The notes beneath the pieces were generated by a model. It saw nothing but the letters and a program-made list of their open reading frames with translations. It did not search any database and had not been told where the DNA came from. A DNA stretch of 38,535 bases, taken from positions 1 through 38,535 of the forward strand of contig USEW01000004.1 in the NCBI GenBank assembly GCA_900553845.1, given 5' to 3'. Position numbers and translations under genes: made by a program. Source of the stretch: an uncultured bacterium (GTDB lineage: Bacteria > Cyanobacteriota > Vampirovibrionia > Gastranaerophilales > Gastranaerophilaceae). The first letter of the stretch is position 1. Every line of letters begins with the position of its first letter. This document shows, piece by piece, positions 17,915-25,676 of this stretch.

Positions 17915-18242
17915 ATTTTATACTCCCCCTTTTTGTTTGAAGTGTTATTACCCCTAAATTCATCTTTTCACATTATTGATATTACCTCTTCTCAAACGAT
18001 GTCTCATCAATCGGGGGGAGTAAATTTTAAAAGCATTGGGTCAATTTTAAGATCTACACCTATTGGCTAAAATATTGATATAATTAACTTTGTAAAATAT
18101 TTACTAATGTTCCTTGCTCATTTAACAATATTACTTTATATGCTTTAAAGATAATTTATTTGTAGTAGTTTTTATGAAGTACTAAACTAATATATCCCTC
18201 TGGAGCTTTTATAAAACATATTATAAGCATTATACTTATAAT
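17915..18242. other. Divergent intergenic region between the response regulator and DUF488 genes
   Basis: About 330 bases without a gene. It holds the ribosome-binding-site-masking inverted repeat near the regulator and a -10 box (TATACT, 18231-18236) 6 bases before the DUF488 start. Open frames across it in other directions have no family resemblance or ribosome-binding site. I could not place the regulator's promoter confidently. Confidence 0.5.
17931..18022 (-). promoter_or_regulatory. Inverted repeat able to mask the regulator's ribosome-binding site
   Basis: TACTCCCCC (17931-17939) and GGGGGAGTA (18014-18022) are perfect 9-bp complements 74 bases apart. In the minus-strand mRNA the downstream arm covers the whole Shine-Dalgarno sequence of the response-regulator gene. 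A small hairpin, GATG-TCT-CATC (17998-18008), lies inside the loop next to the upstream arm. Pairing would block initiation; release would allow it. Confidence 0.45.
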
Positions 18243-18590
18243 ATGTATGAATTAAAAATAAAAAGAGTATATGAAAAACCGTCAAAAACTGATGGTATAA
18301 GAATCCTTGTTGATAGACTTTATCCAAGAGGTTTAAAAAAAGATAAGCTTCATTATGAATATTGGCTAAAAGATATTGCACCTTCAAATGAACTTCGCAA
18401 ATGGTTTAACCATGACCCTTCAAAATTTAAAGAGTTTGAAAAAAAATATAAAGAAGAATTAGGCTCAAACGATGAAGTTAAAAATATCAAAAATTTGCTA
18501 AAAGAAAACAACGTGACTTTGCTTTATGCTGCAAAAGATGAGAATAACAACAATGCAGTTGTTTTAAAAGATTTTATTTTAAAAGACTGA
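18243..18590 (+). CDS. DUF488 (YeaO-like) family protein
   Basis: Small cytosolic protein of a widespread family without an established activity. It carries the family signature in order: IKRVYEKPS, DGIRILVDRLYPRGL, WLKDIAPSNELRKWFNHDP, and VTLLYAAKDENNNNAVVL near the end. At 115 residues it is complete. The start fits the family exactly but has no ribosome-binding site; a -10 box TATACT ends 6 bases before the ATG, so the mRNA is probably leaderless. It ends in TGA, confirming UGA as stop here. Confidence 0.9.
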   Translation: MYELKIKRVYEKPSKTDGIRILVDRLYPRGLKKDKLHYEYWLKDIAPSNELRKWFNHDPSKFKEFEKKYKEELGSNDEVKNIKNLLKENNVTLLYAAKDENNNNAVVLKDFILKD

Positions 18591-18805
18591 TACTTTTATC
18601 ATTTTTTTATTTATAACTTTATAATTTAGATAAATATTATATGTGGTTAATTGTTAATGCTATTCGACTTCATGCCTTTTCAAGGCTTCACTTCAGCGTT
18701 CTCTTTAGGGTAGAATCCGCAGCCTGTCATATAAAAACACTTGCCAAAAAAGGAAATTTATTTTAATATCAGTATATATAAAAATAGGTAAAAGGAGATA
18801 CAACA
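18591..18805 (+). promoter_or_regulatory. infC leader region with G+C-richer hairpin patch
   Basis: 215 bases between the DUF488 stop and the infC start. Bases 18660-18740 are G+C-richer and hold a perfect hairpin, GCCTT-TTC-AAGGC (18674-18686), of the same TTC/GAA triloop type as the flgC-fliE island. The strong ribosome-binding site AAAGGAG lies at 18791-18797. infC leaders are often regulatory (L20 binding in Bacillus; AUU autoregulation in Enterobacteria), but I see no recognised ligand site. Confidence 0.45.
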
Positions 18806-19345
18806 ATTAATAATAACTATCAAAACAATGGTCGTGATAAAAGTGTGCCGATAAATGAGAGAATACAATCTAAAGAAGTAAGATTAATAGACGATACTGG
18901 CCACAACCATGGTGTTGTTGCTACTTCAAAAGCTTTAGGTATGGCACGAGATAAAGATTTGGATTTAGTTGTAGTATCACCCGGGCAAGAACCGCCTGTT
19001 GCTAAAATAATGGATTATGGAAAATATAAATACGAAACCGAAAAAAGAGCTAAAGAAGCACGGAAAAAACAACATATTGTTGAAGTTAAAGAGGTTAAAA
19101 TACGTTATAAAATAGATATTCATGATTATAATGTACGTATAAAAAATATCCGCAAATTCATTGAAGCAGGTAACAAAGTAAAAGTTGCTGTTATGCTTCG
19201 CGGTCGTGAAATGCAGCATAGCAAACTTGCTTTTGACTTAGCTAATCGCTTTATTGAAGACTTAAAAAACGACCCTATTGTCGTTGAAAAACAGCCATCG
19301 ATGGATGGACGAAATGTGGTGCTAATTTTTGCACCTCAAACATAA
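18806..19345 (+). CDS. infC: Translation initiation factor IF-3, AUU start
   Basis: IF-3 binds the 30S subunit and rejects wrong start codons and tRNAs. Signature segments are VPINERIQSKEVRLIDDTG at the N-domain start, DLVVVSPGQEPPVAKIMDYGK, and the C-domain KEVKIRYKIDIHDYNVRI and VMLRGREM. The first standard start (GTG at 18845) lies inside the conserved N-terminus and has no ribosome-binding site. Reading back in frame, ATT at 18806 is preceded by AAAGGAG with an ideal 8-base spacer, giving 179 residues. AUU is the classic infC start used for self-repression, because IF-3 itself disfavours it. rpmI and rplT do not follow; comM does. Confidence 0.93.
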   Translation: MNNNYQNNGRDKSVPINERIQSKEVRLIDDTGHNHGVVATSKALGMARDKDLDLVVVSPGQEPPVAKIMDYGKYKYETEKRAKEARKKQHIVEVKEVKIRYKIDIHDYNVRIKNIRKFIEAGNKVKVAVMLRGREMQHSKLAFDLANRFIEDLKNDPIVVEKQPSMDGRNVVLIFAPQT

Positions 19346-19391
19346 ATAATAAGTAACTATAAACAAAAAAAAGAAAAGAAGTATTGAAAAA

Positions 19392-20957
19392 GTGGTATCA
19401 AATATATTAACATCGACTGTAATAGGTCTTGATGCTTATAAAATTCTTGTGGAAACAGATACAAATAACTCACTACCCGGCGTAACAATTGTGGGGTTGC
19501 CTGATGCTGCAGTATCAGAAGCAAAGGAACGGGTAAGAAGTGCAATAAAAAATTCAGGGTTTACGTTTCCCACAAAAAAAATTATTATAAACCTTGCACC
19601 TGCTGATATAAGAAAAGAAGGCACAAATTATGATTTGCCAATTGCCATTGGGATACTTGCTAAAGACGGTTTGATAAATGAAGACGATTTAAAAAACACA
19701 GCTTTTATTGGCGAATTGTCACTTGACGGTTCAATAAGACCAGTTAATGGTATTTTACCTATTGTTAGCGGATTAAAGGAACTGAATATTGATAAAATTT
19801 TTGTTCCATATGAAAATCGTATTGAAGCTGCAATAATTGATAATGTTAAAATATTTCCTGTTAAGACTTTAGCTGAGGTTGTGTATAATTTTTTAAAAGA
19901 ACATGTGAATTATAAACCAGTTTCCGCTTTTAAAATTGATATAAAAAGTTATTTAAATGAACTTAAAGAAAATGATAACGAATTAAGTGTTTATGATTTT
20001 AAAGATGTAAAAGGTCAAACAATGGCAAAAAAGGCAATGGAAATAGCCGCTGCAGGCGGACATAATTTGCTTATGGTAGGGTCACCGGGCTCAGGTAAAA
20101 CGTTGTTGTCGAAATGTTTTAACTCAATATTACCTCCTTTAACATTGAATGAAGCTATTGAGTTAACAAAAATATATTCAGTATCAGGACTTTTACATAA
20201 AGATAAACCGCTTATATACAAGCGACCTTTTCGAGCAGTTCATCATCTTGCATCATCTATTGGCATTATTGGAGGAGGTTCAAACCCTAAACCAGGTGAA
20301 ATAACGTTAGCACATCGTGGAGTTCTGTTTTTGGATGAAATAGTTGAATTTCCACGTAATGTATTGGAAGTCTTAAGGCAACCTTTGGAAGATGGCGAAG
20401 TTACAATTTCAAGAGCGCAAACAAGCGTCAAATATCCAAGTGATTTTATGTTACTTGCTGCAATGAACCCTTGTCCTTGCGGTTTTTTAGGTGATAAAGA
20501 AAAAAAATGCACCTGCAGTGAATTTCAAATAAAAAAATACCGTTCCCGTTTATCAGGTCCTTTGCTTGATAGAATTGACATTCAAATTGAAGTTCCGCGT
20601 TTGACAGTTGATGAACTTACTAACTATAATGAAGCTCAAACTGAATCATCAAGTAAAATTCGTAAGCGTGTTATAAAAGCACGTAAAATTCAGGAAGATA
20701 GGTATAAAGATTATGGTATATTAACAAACTCACAGTTGACTCCAAAACTTGTTAAAAAGTTTTGCAAAATGTCAGATGATTGTCAAGCTATTTTAAAAAT
20801 GGCTATTGCGAAATTCCAACTTTCAGGACGTGCTTATGATAGACTTTTAAAAATAACAAGAACGATTGCCGATTTATCAAATGATGATATAATAAGTTCA
20901 AAACACCTATCACAAGCCCTTCAGTTTAGGAACTTTATTTATAATGATAATCAGTAA
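19392..20957 (+). CDS. comM: YifB/ComM-family Mg-chelatase-like AAA+ ATPase
   Basis: AAA+ protein; the ComM branch is a hexameric helicase promoting branch migration during natural transformation. The 521 residues show the N-terminal lon-like ChlI domain (GLPDAAVSEAKERVRSAIKN), Walker A GSPGSGKT (230-237), Walker B in GVLFLDEIVEF, a Cys-rich PCPCGFLGDKEKKCTC segment and the C-terminal SGRAYDRLLKITRTIADL segment. All are intact. The start is a GTG whose product (MVSNILTSTVIGLDAY) aligns with the family's usual start; the ribosome-binding site is weak (AGAAG). The last 14 bases overlap the following glycosylase gene, indicating translational coupling. No other competence gene is nearby. Confidence 0.93.
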   Translation: MVSNILTSTVIGLDAYKILVETDTNNSLPGVTIVGLPDAAVSEAKERVRSAIKNSGFTFPTKKIIINLAPADIRKEGTNYDLPIAIGILAKDGLINEDDLKNTAFIGELSLDGSIRPVNGILPIVSGLKELNIDKIFVPYENRIEAAIIDNVKIFPVKTLAEVVYNFLKEHVNYKPVSAFKIDIKSYLNELKENDNELSVYDFKDVKGQTMAKKAMEIAAAGGHNLLMVGSPGSGKTLLSKCFNSILPPLTLNEAIELTKIYSVSGLLHKDKPLIYKRPFRAVHHLASSIGIIGGGSNPKPGEITLAHRGVLFLDEIVEFPRNVLEVLRQPLEDGEVTISRAQTSVKYPSDFMLLAAMNPCPCGFLGDKEKKCTCSEFQIKKYRSRLSGPLLDRIDIQIEVPRLTVDELTNYNEAQTESSSKIRKRVIKARKIQEDRYKDYGILTNSQLTPKLVKKFCKMSDDCQAILKMAIAKFQLSGRAYDRLLKITRTIADLSNDDIISSKHLSQALQFRNFIYNDNQ

Positions 20958-21495
20958 GACTTTTTTTGACGACACAACAATTAATTTAGCAAAAAAACTT
21001 TTAGGCTGCACTTTATGCCGTAAAAATGATAGTGGTGAAATATTCCGTGGTAAAATCGTTGAAACCGAAGCATATTGTGAGGATGATCCTGCTTCACATT
21101 CATTTTGTGGGAAAACAAAACGGTCATCTACAATGTTTAAATCTTCAGGCATTGCCTATGTTTATATGACTTATGGAATGTATCATTGCGTTAATGTAGT
21201 TACCGAAAAAGAAGGCATAGGCTGTGCTGTTTTAATAAGAGCTTTGGAGCCAATGTCTGATAATATTACATTAAAAACCAAAGGACCCGGGCTATTATGT
21301 AAAGCATTTAATATAACAAAAGAATTAAACGAAGTTAATTTGCTGGATAAAAACTCACCTCTTTGGCTTGAATACGCTAATTTTCCAATTAATGAAAATG
21401 AAATAGTTACAACTACACGCATAGGGATAAAAAAAGCAGTGGATTATCCTTGGCGATTCTATATTCGTGACAATAAATTCGTTTCAAAAAAATAA
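20944..21495 (+). CDS. 3-Methyladenine DNA glycosylase (AAG/Mpg family)
   Basis: Removes alkylated and deaminated purines from DNA to start base-excision repair. The 183-residue protein has the family segments LAKKLLGCTLCRK, GKIVETEAYCEDDPASHS (with the catalytic Glu), AYVYMTYGMYHCVNVVTE and KGPGLLCKAFNI. It is of normal length. It overlaps the end of comM by 14 bases, so the two are likely translated from one message and both serve DNA processing or repair. It converges with gyrA; the 14-base gap holds no clear terminator. Confidence 0.93.
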   Translation: MIISKTFFDDTTINLAKKLLGCTLCRKNDSGEIFRGKIVETEAYCEDDPASHSFCGKTKRSSTMFKSSGIAYVYMTYGMYHCVNVVTEKEGIGCAVLIRALEPMSDNITLKTKGPGLLCKAFNITKELNEVNLLDKNSPLWLEYANFPINENEIVTTTRIGIKKAVDYPWRFYIRDNKFVSKK

Positions 21496-21509
21496 TTTAT
21501 TTATTCAAA

Positions 21510-24092
21510 TTATTCATTTATTTCATTATTATCATAAAGTGAAGTTTGTTTTGAGTTTATGTCTTCATTTTCAATTTTAGAACTTATATTTTCACCATCT
21601 AAAAAAGCTTTTTCAAGTTGATCACAGGTTGATTCATCTGGGTCAACAATTTTATTAATTCCTACAACCTGGTCATTGTTATCAAGACTTTGTATTTTAA
21701 CACCTGTTGCTGGACGTCCTTGACGTGATATATCACTTGCTTTAATACGTGTAACAATACCATTAGCGGTTACAACCATAATTTCATCGTTTTCAGCAAC
21801 AATTGTTAAAGCAACAAGACGTGATTTTGAAGTTTTAAACTTAGTTGCAATTAACCCTAAACCACCGCGATTTTGCGGTCTAAATTCTGACAATTTTGAA
21901 CGTTTACCAAAACCATCAGATGTAACGACAAGTAAATCAGCATCATAATCACGAGGTACAATATCGCAGCCTATAATTGTGTCACCGCTTCTAAGTTTCA
22001 TAGAATTTACACCTCTTGCACTTCTGCCTAAAGGTCGTAAATCGTTAATAGCAAATCTTATAGCCATACCCGAAGACGTACCAATCAACACTTCTTCATT
22101 GTCTTTAGCTTCTTTAACCCAACATAATGAGTCTTCATCTTCTAAGCCGATTGCAATTATACCATTGCGTCGAATTGATTTAAATGTATCAAGTGATATA
22201 CGTTTAATATAACCCATTTTTGTAAGCATTATCAAGTTTTTGTTTTCTTCAAAACTTGATACAGGAACAACTGCTGTAATTTGTTCATCCTGCTCAATAG
22301 GAAGCAGGTTAATTACAGGCAATCCTTTTGACTGGCGTGAACCTTCGGGAAAATCATATACATTTAAGCTATAGCATACACCTTTTGAACTAAAGAACAA
22401 TACTTTGTCGTGCATTTTTGCAGTAAAGAAATGTTCAACATCGTCATTTTCTTTTGTTTTCATTCCGCCTTTACCACGGCAAGCACGATTTTGTCGTTCA
22501 AATGTATCCAAAGATATGCGCTTTAAATAACCTTGACGGGTTATAAATACAGCCATTGGTACATTTGGTGTTAAGTCTTCAATAGTTATCTCGTTTGCCT
22601 CGGGCAATATTTGTGTGCGACGTTCATCACCATATTTTTCTTTATCTTCTTTTAACTCGTCCTTTATAATATTTAAAACCTTTTGTCTATCTGCAAGAAT
22701 TGCTTCATACTCTGCAATTTTACGTTTTAATTCATCATACTCTTCTTTAATTTTGCTCTGTTCCAAACCGGTTAATTTTCTTAATTGCATTTCCAAAATT
22801 GCATTAGCCTGGTCAACATCAAGCCCAAAACGAGACATCAATCCTACACGAGCTTCTTCTGTAGTTTTTGATTTTTTGATTAATTCAATCACTTCATCCA
22901 AATTTTGAAGCGCTATCATTAAACCAGCTAATATATGAGCACGCATTTTAGCTTTTTTCAAGAAAAATATTGTTCTTCTTGTTATAATTTCAACACGGTG
23001 TTCAACAAATTCATTCAATACTTCGTAGAGGTTCAATAGCCTTGGTTGTTTGCCAACAAGCGCAAGCATATTTACACCAAACGATGCTGAAAGTTGAGTG
23101 AATTTAAACAAGTTATTCTTAACAACATCAGGCTTTGCATCACGTTTTAACTCAATCACTACTCTCATACCATCTCGGTCAGATTCATCACGTAAGTCTG
23201 ATATTCCATCTATTTTTTTATCCCGCACCAATTCTGCTATTTTTTCAATTAACTGTGCTTTATTAACTTGATAAGGAAGTTCAGTAACTATTATTGCAGT
23301 TCTAGCTTGTCGACCGTTGCCGCCTGGTATTTCTTCAATATTTGCAACAGCTTGCATTTTTATTGAACCACGACCTGTTTCATATGCCTTTTTAATATCG
23401 TTAAGACCAATAATAGTAGCAGCAGTTGGAAAATCAGGTCCTTTAATATGCTGCATAAGGCCATCTACAGTAATTTCAGGGTTATCAATTAAAGCTATAG
23501 TGCCGTCAACAATTTCGCATACATTATGAGGAGGAATATTTGTCGCCATACCAACAGCAATACCTGAAACACCATTTAAAAGCATCATAGGTAGTCGAAC
23601 AGGCAAAACGGTTGGTTCAGCCAATGAACCGTCAAAATTGGGTCCAAAGTCAACAGTTTCACAATCAATATCAGCCAACATTGATGTTGTAATTTTATTC
23701 ATACGTGCTTCTGTATAACGCATAGCTGCAGCACTATCACCATCAACCGAACCAAAGTTGCCATGACCATCGATAGTTTGATATCGAGTTGCAAAATCTT
23801 GAGCCATACGCACCAAAGCTTCATAAACAGAAGAGTCACCATGTGGATGATATTTACCAAGAACTTCCCCTACTATTCTTGCACATTTTTTATAAGGCTT
23901 ATCAGGCGTCATTCCAAGTTCATTCATGGCAAAAAGTATACGGCGGTGAACAGGTTTCAAACCGTCACGTACATCTGGCAACGCACGTCCAACAATAACT
24001 GACATTGCATAGTCTATATATGAACGTTTCATTTCATCACGAATGCTTACTGGTAATATTTTTCCATCTTCAAAGAGATTTTGTTGACTCAA
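21510..24092 (-). CDS. gyrA: DNA gyrase subunit A
   Basis: Breakage-reunion subunit of DNA gyrase, partner of GyrB. At 860 residues it is of normal length. The catalytic tyrosine is in AAMRYTEARM (Y126). The quinolone-determining region reads HPHGDSSVYEALVRM: the serine equivalent to E. coli S83 is present (S87) and Glu (E91) replaces D87, a natural variant in many phyla. The C-terminal pinwheel carries a GyrA box variant, QNRACRGKGG, much like the cyanobacterial form, which favours GyrA over ParC. gyrB is not in the window. GGGAGAG precedes the ATG. Confidence 0.95.
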   Translation of the reverse strand: MSQQNLFEDGKILPVSIRDEMKRSYIDYAMSVIVGRALPDVRDGLKPVHRRILFAMNELGMTPDKPYKKCARIVGEVLGKYHPHGDSSVYEALVRMAQDFATRYQTIDGHGNFGSVDGDSAAAMRYTEARMNKITTSMLADIDCETVDFGPNFDGSLAEPTVLPVRLPMMLLNGVSGIAVGMATNIPPHNVCEIVDGTIALIDNPEITVDGLMQHIKGPDFPTAATIIGLNDIKKAYETGRGSIKMQAVANIEEIPGGNGRQARTAIIVTELPYQVNKAQLIEKIAELVRDKKIDGISDLRDESDRDGMRVVIELKRDAKPDVVKNNLFKFTQLSASFGVNMLALVGKQPRLLNLYEVLNEFVEHRVEIITRRTIFFLKKAKMRAHILAGLMIALQNLDEVIELIKKSKTTEEARVGLMSRFGLDVDQANAILEMQLRKLTGLEQSKIKEEYDELKRKIAEYEAILADRQKVLNIIKDELKEDKEKYGDERRTQILPEANEITIEDLTPNVPMAVFITRQGYLKRISLDTFERQNRACRGKGGMKTKENDDVEHFFTAKMHDKVLFFSSKGVCYSLNVYDFPEGSRQSKGLPVINLLPIEQDEQITAVVPVSSFEENKNLIMLTKMGYIKRISLDTFKSIRRNGIIAIGLEDEDSLCWVKEAKDNEEVLIGTSSGMAIRFAINDLRPLGRSARGVNSMKLRSGDTIIGCDIVPRDYDADLLVVTSDGFGKRSKLSEFRPQNRGGLGLIATKFKTSKSRLVALTIVAENDEIMVVTANGIVTRIKASDISRQGRPATGVKIQSLDNNDQVVGINKIVDPDESTCDQLEKAFLDGENISSKIENEDINSKQTSLYDNNEINE

Positions 24093-24134
24093 TTTTTACT
24101 CTCCCATTAAATTATATTTTTTACTCTTTATTAT

Positions 24135-24164
24135 ATTTTAGCATAAATAAAAGTTTTAAAGCAA
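24135..24164 (-). promoter_or_regulatory. Promoter of gyrA
   Basis: Minus strand: TTGCTT (24164-24159), an 18-base spacer and TAAAAT (24140-24135), preceded by TG as part of TATGCTAAAAT. It shares the TATGCTA core with the promoters at 5665 and 7020. Confidence 0.55.
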
Positions 24165-24177
24165 ATAAGAATACTTG

Positions 24178-25578
24178 TTATTCAGCAACAACTTCAATAA
24201 ATTCTTCATTTATATTATCAACATGCCACTTTTGAATTACTTCACCAGGTAGTAATAATGGTGAAGCAGGCGGATATGGGATTATTGCACTTTTTGAAAC
24301 ACAACCCAATGATTCTATTAATGGTTTTTCAATACCATGTAAAAGTTTTGCCATAAATGGTGTATATTTCATAACCGGATAAACCTGTTTTTCTTGTGCT
24401 ATAGTTTCATCGCATTCTTTAACATTTAATTTCATTTTCGATATTTTTCTTAATGCATTATAAAGTTTATTTAATTTTCTTGAAGTAGTGCCAATTCCAC
24501 AAACAAACAGAATGCTTTTTTCATTTGCTATTTCATCTTCAATATTAAACCTATTTAATAAAATATCCGATATTTCAAATCCGGTAAAACCATCAATTTT
24601 AATTAAAATCTTGGTAATATCATTATTTTGCGAATAAATATGAACGTTTTTAAATTTTAAAATACGCTTTTTAAACCGCTCAATATCATTAACAAGATTG
24701 GCAATTTTGGCTTTCCCCTTTTTTGAATTTAAAAAATCAATATTAGCTTCAATTGAAGCAAGCATAGGATAAGATGGTGAGCTTGTTGATATTAAATCCA
24801 ATGACTTTTGAACTTCATTAACATCAATTTTAGACTCAAAACCTATGTGAAGTAAAGCTGTCGGGTTTATGCCACCTGCTGTTTTATGAAGCGACTGGAT
24901 ACAAAAATCAGCTTGCACATCCAAAGCTGATGTTCCAATTGTTTTGTCAAATTTATATAAAGCCCCATGTGCTTCATCCACAATCAAGTATACGTTTCTT
25001 TCACGTGCAATTCTTGCTATTTTTTCAACATCAGATAATGCGCCATAATAACTTGGTGACGTTATTATTATAGCTTTTATATCAGAATGAAGTTCAAGAA
25101 ACTGCTCAATAATATTTGGATTTACATATTCATAAATACCCCAGTTTTCATTATAATTTGGCATAATCCATATTGGCAATGCATTTGTTAGAACAAGACC
25201 CGAATAAACGCACTTATGACAATTTCTGGCCACCAAAACCTTATCATAAGGTCGCAAAATAGTTAACATTGAAGCCAGAATCCCTGACGTTGACCCATTT
25301 GTCAAATAAAACGTAGCCTTTGTCCCATAAACTTCACTTGCGTTTTCCTGGGAATGTGCAAGTTGCTTTTGAGGTCCTTCAAAATTTTTTATACCCTCAA
25401 TTTCAGAAACATCACAATTATAAAAAGAATCTCCCAAAATATCATTCATTTTGGGCATTATAAATCTTCCCATATGATGAGAAGGAGTGGTAAAATAACT
25501 GCGTCTTTTAAAACGGCTTGTTTTGTTCTTAATTTTTATTAATAAATTTACTAATCCCATTTTTATTTTTTTTTTCAT
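24178..25578 (-). CDS. Orn/Lys/Arg-type PLP decarboxylase
   Basis: Fold-type I basic amino-acid decarboxylase of the short form (466 residues, like arginine/lysine decarboxylases of cyanobacteria and Firmicutes). Landmarks are the N-terminal TTPSHHMG segment, YLTNGSTSGILA (about 91-102), DEAHGALYKF (201-210) and the Schiff-base lysine in QSLHKTAGG (K232). The C-terminal YPPASPLLLPGEVI segment is typical. The product would be a polyamine precursor such as agmatine, cadaverine or putrescine; motifs do not settle which. No ribosome-binding site is evident; a second ATG lies at 25560. It is divergent from ligA, and the two promoters overlap. Confidence 0.9.
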   Translation of the reverse strand: MKKKIKMGLVNLLIKIKNKTSRFKRRSYFTTPSHHMGRFIMPKMNDILGDSFYNCDVSEIEGIKNFEGPQKQLAHSQENASEVYGTKATFYLTNGSTSGILASMLTILRPYDKVLVARNCHKCVYSGLVLTNALPIWIMPNYNENWGIYEYVNPNIIEQFLELHSDIKAIIITSPSYYGALSDVEKIARIARERNVYLIVDEAHGALYKFDKTIGTSALDVQADFCIQSLHKTAGGINPTALLHIGFESKIDVNEVQKSLDLISTSSPSYPMLASIEANIDFLNSKKGKAKIANLVNDIERFKKRILKFKNVHIYSQNNDITKILIKIDGFTGFEISDILLNRFNIEDEIANEKSILFVCGIGTTSRKLNKLYNALRKISKMKLNVKECDETIAQEKQVYPVMKYTPFMAKLLHGIEKPLIESLGCVSKSAIIPYPPASPLLLPGEVIQKWHVDNINEEFIEVVAE

Positions 25579-25581
25579 TCG

Positions 25582-25610
25582 TTGAAATTAAAATATTCTT
25601 TAAGTATAAT
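25582..25610 (+). promoter_or_regulatory. Promoter of ligA, overlapping a minus-strand -10
   Basis: TTGAAA (25582-25587), a 17-base spacer and a perfect TATAAT (25605-25610) fit the sigma-70 consensus. On the opposite strand TATACT (25608-25603) could serve the decarboxylase gene, starting its transcript about 18 bases before the ATG. The two -10 boxes share four positions, so polymerase could not occupy both at once. Confidence 0.6.
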
Positions 25611-25676
25611 TTTAATACATTTTTATTTTTACTAACCAATCAATTTTGCACAGAATAATATCAGGTGGAAAAAAGC

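Noticed and set aside
17849..18070. Plus-strand 73-codon open frame upstream of the DUF488 gene
   Set aside because: Overlaps the regulator's start and the inverted repeat; low-complexity product and no ribosome-binding site.
21510..24092. Reading the gyrA gene as parC
   Set aside because: The C-terminal domain has a GyrA-box variant (QNRACRGKGG) and full six-blade length, which ParC lacks.
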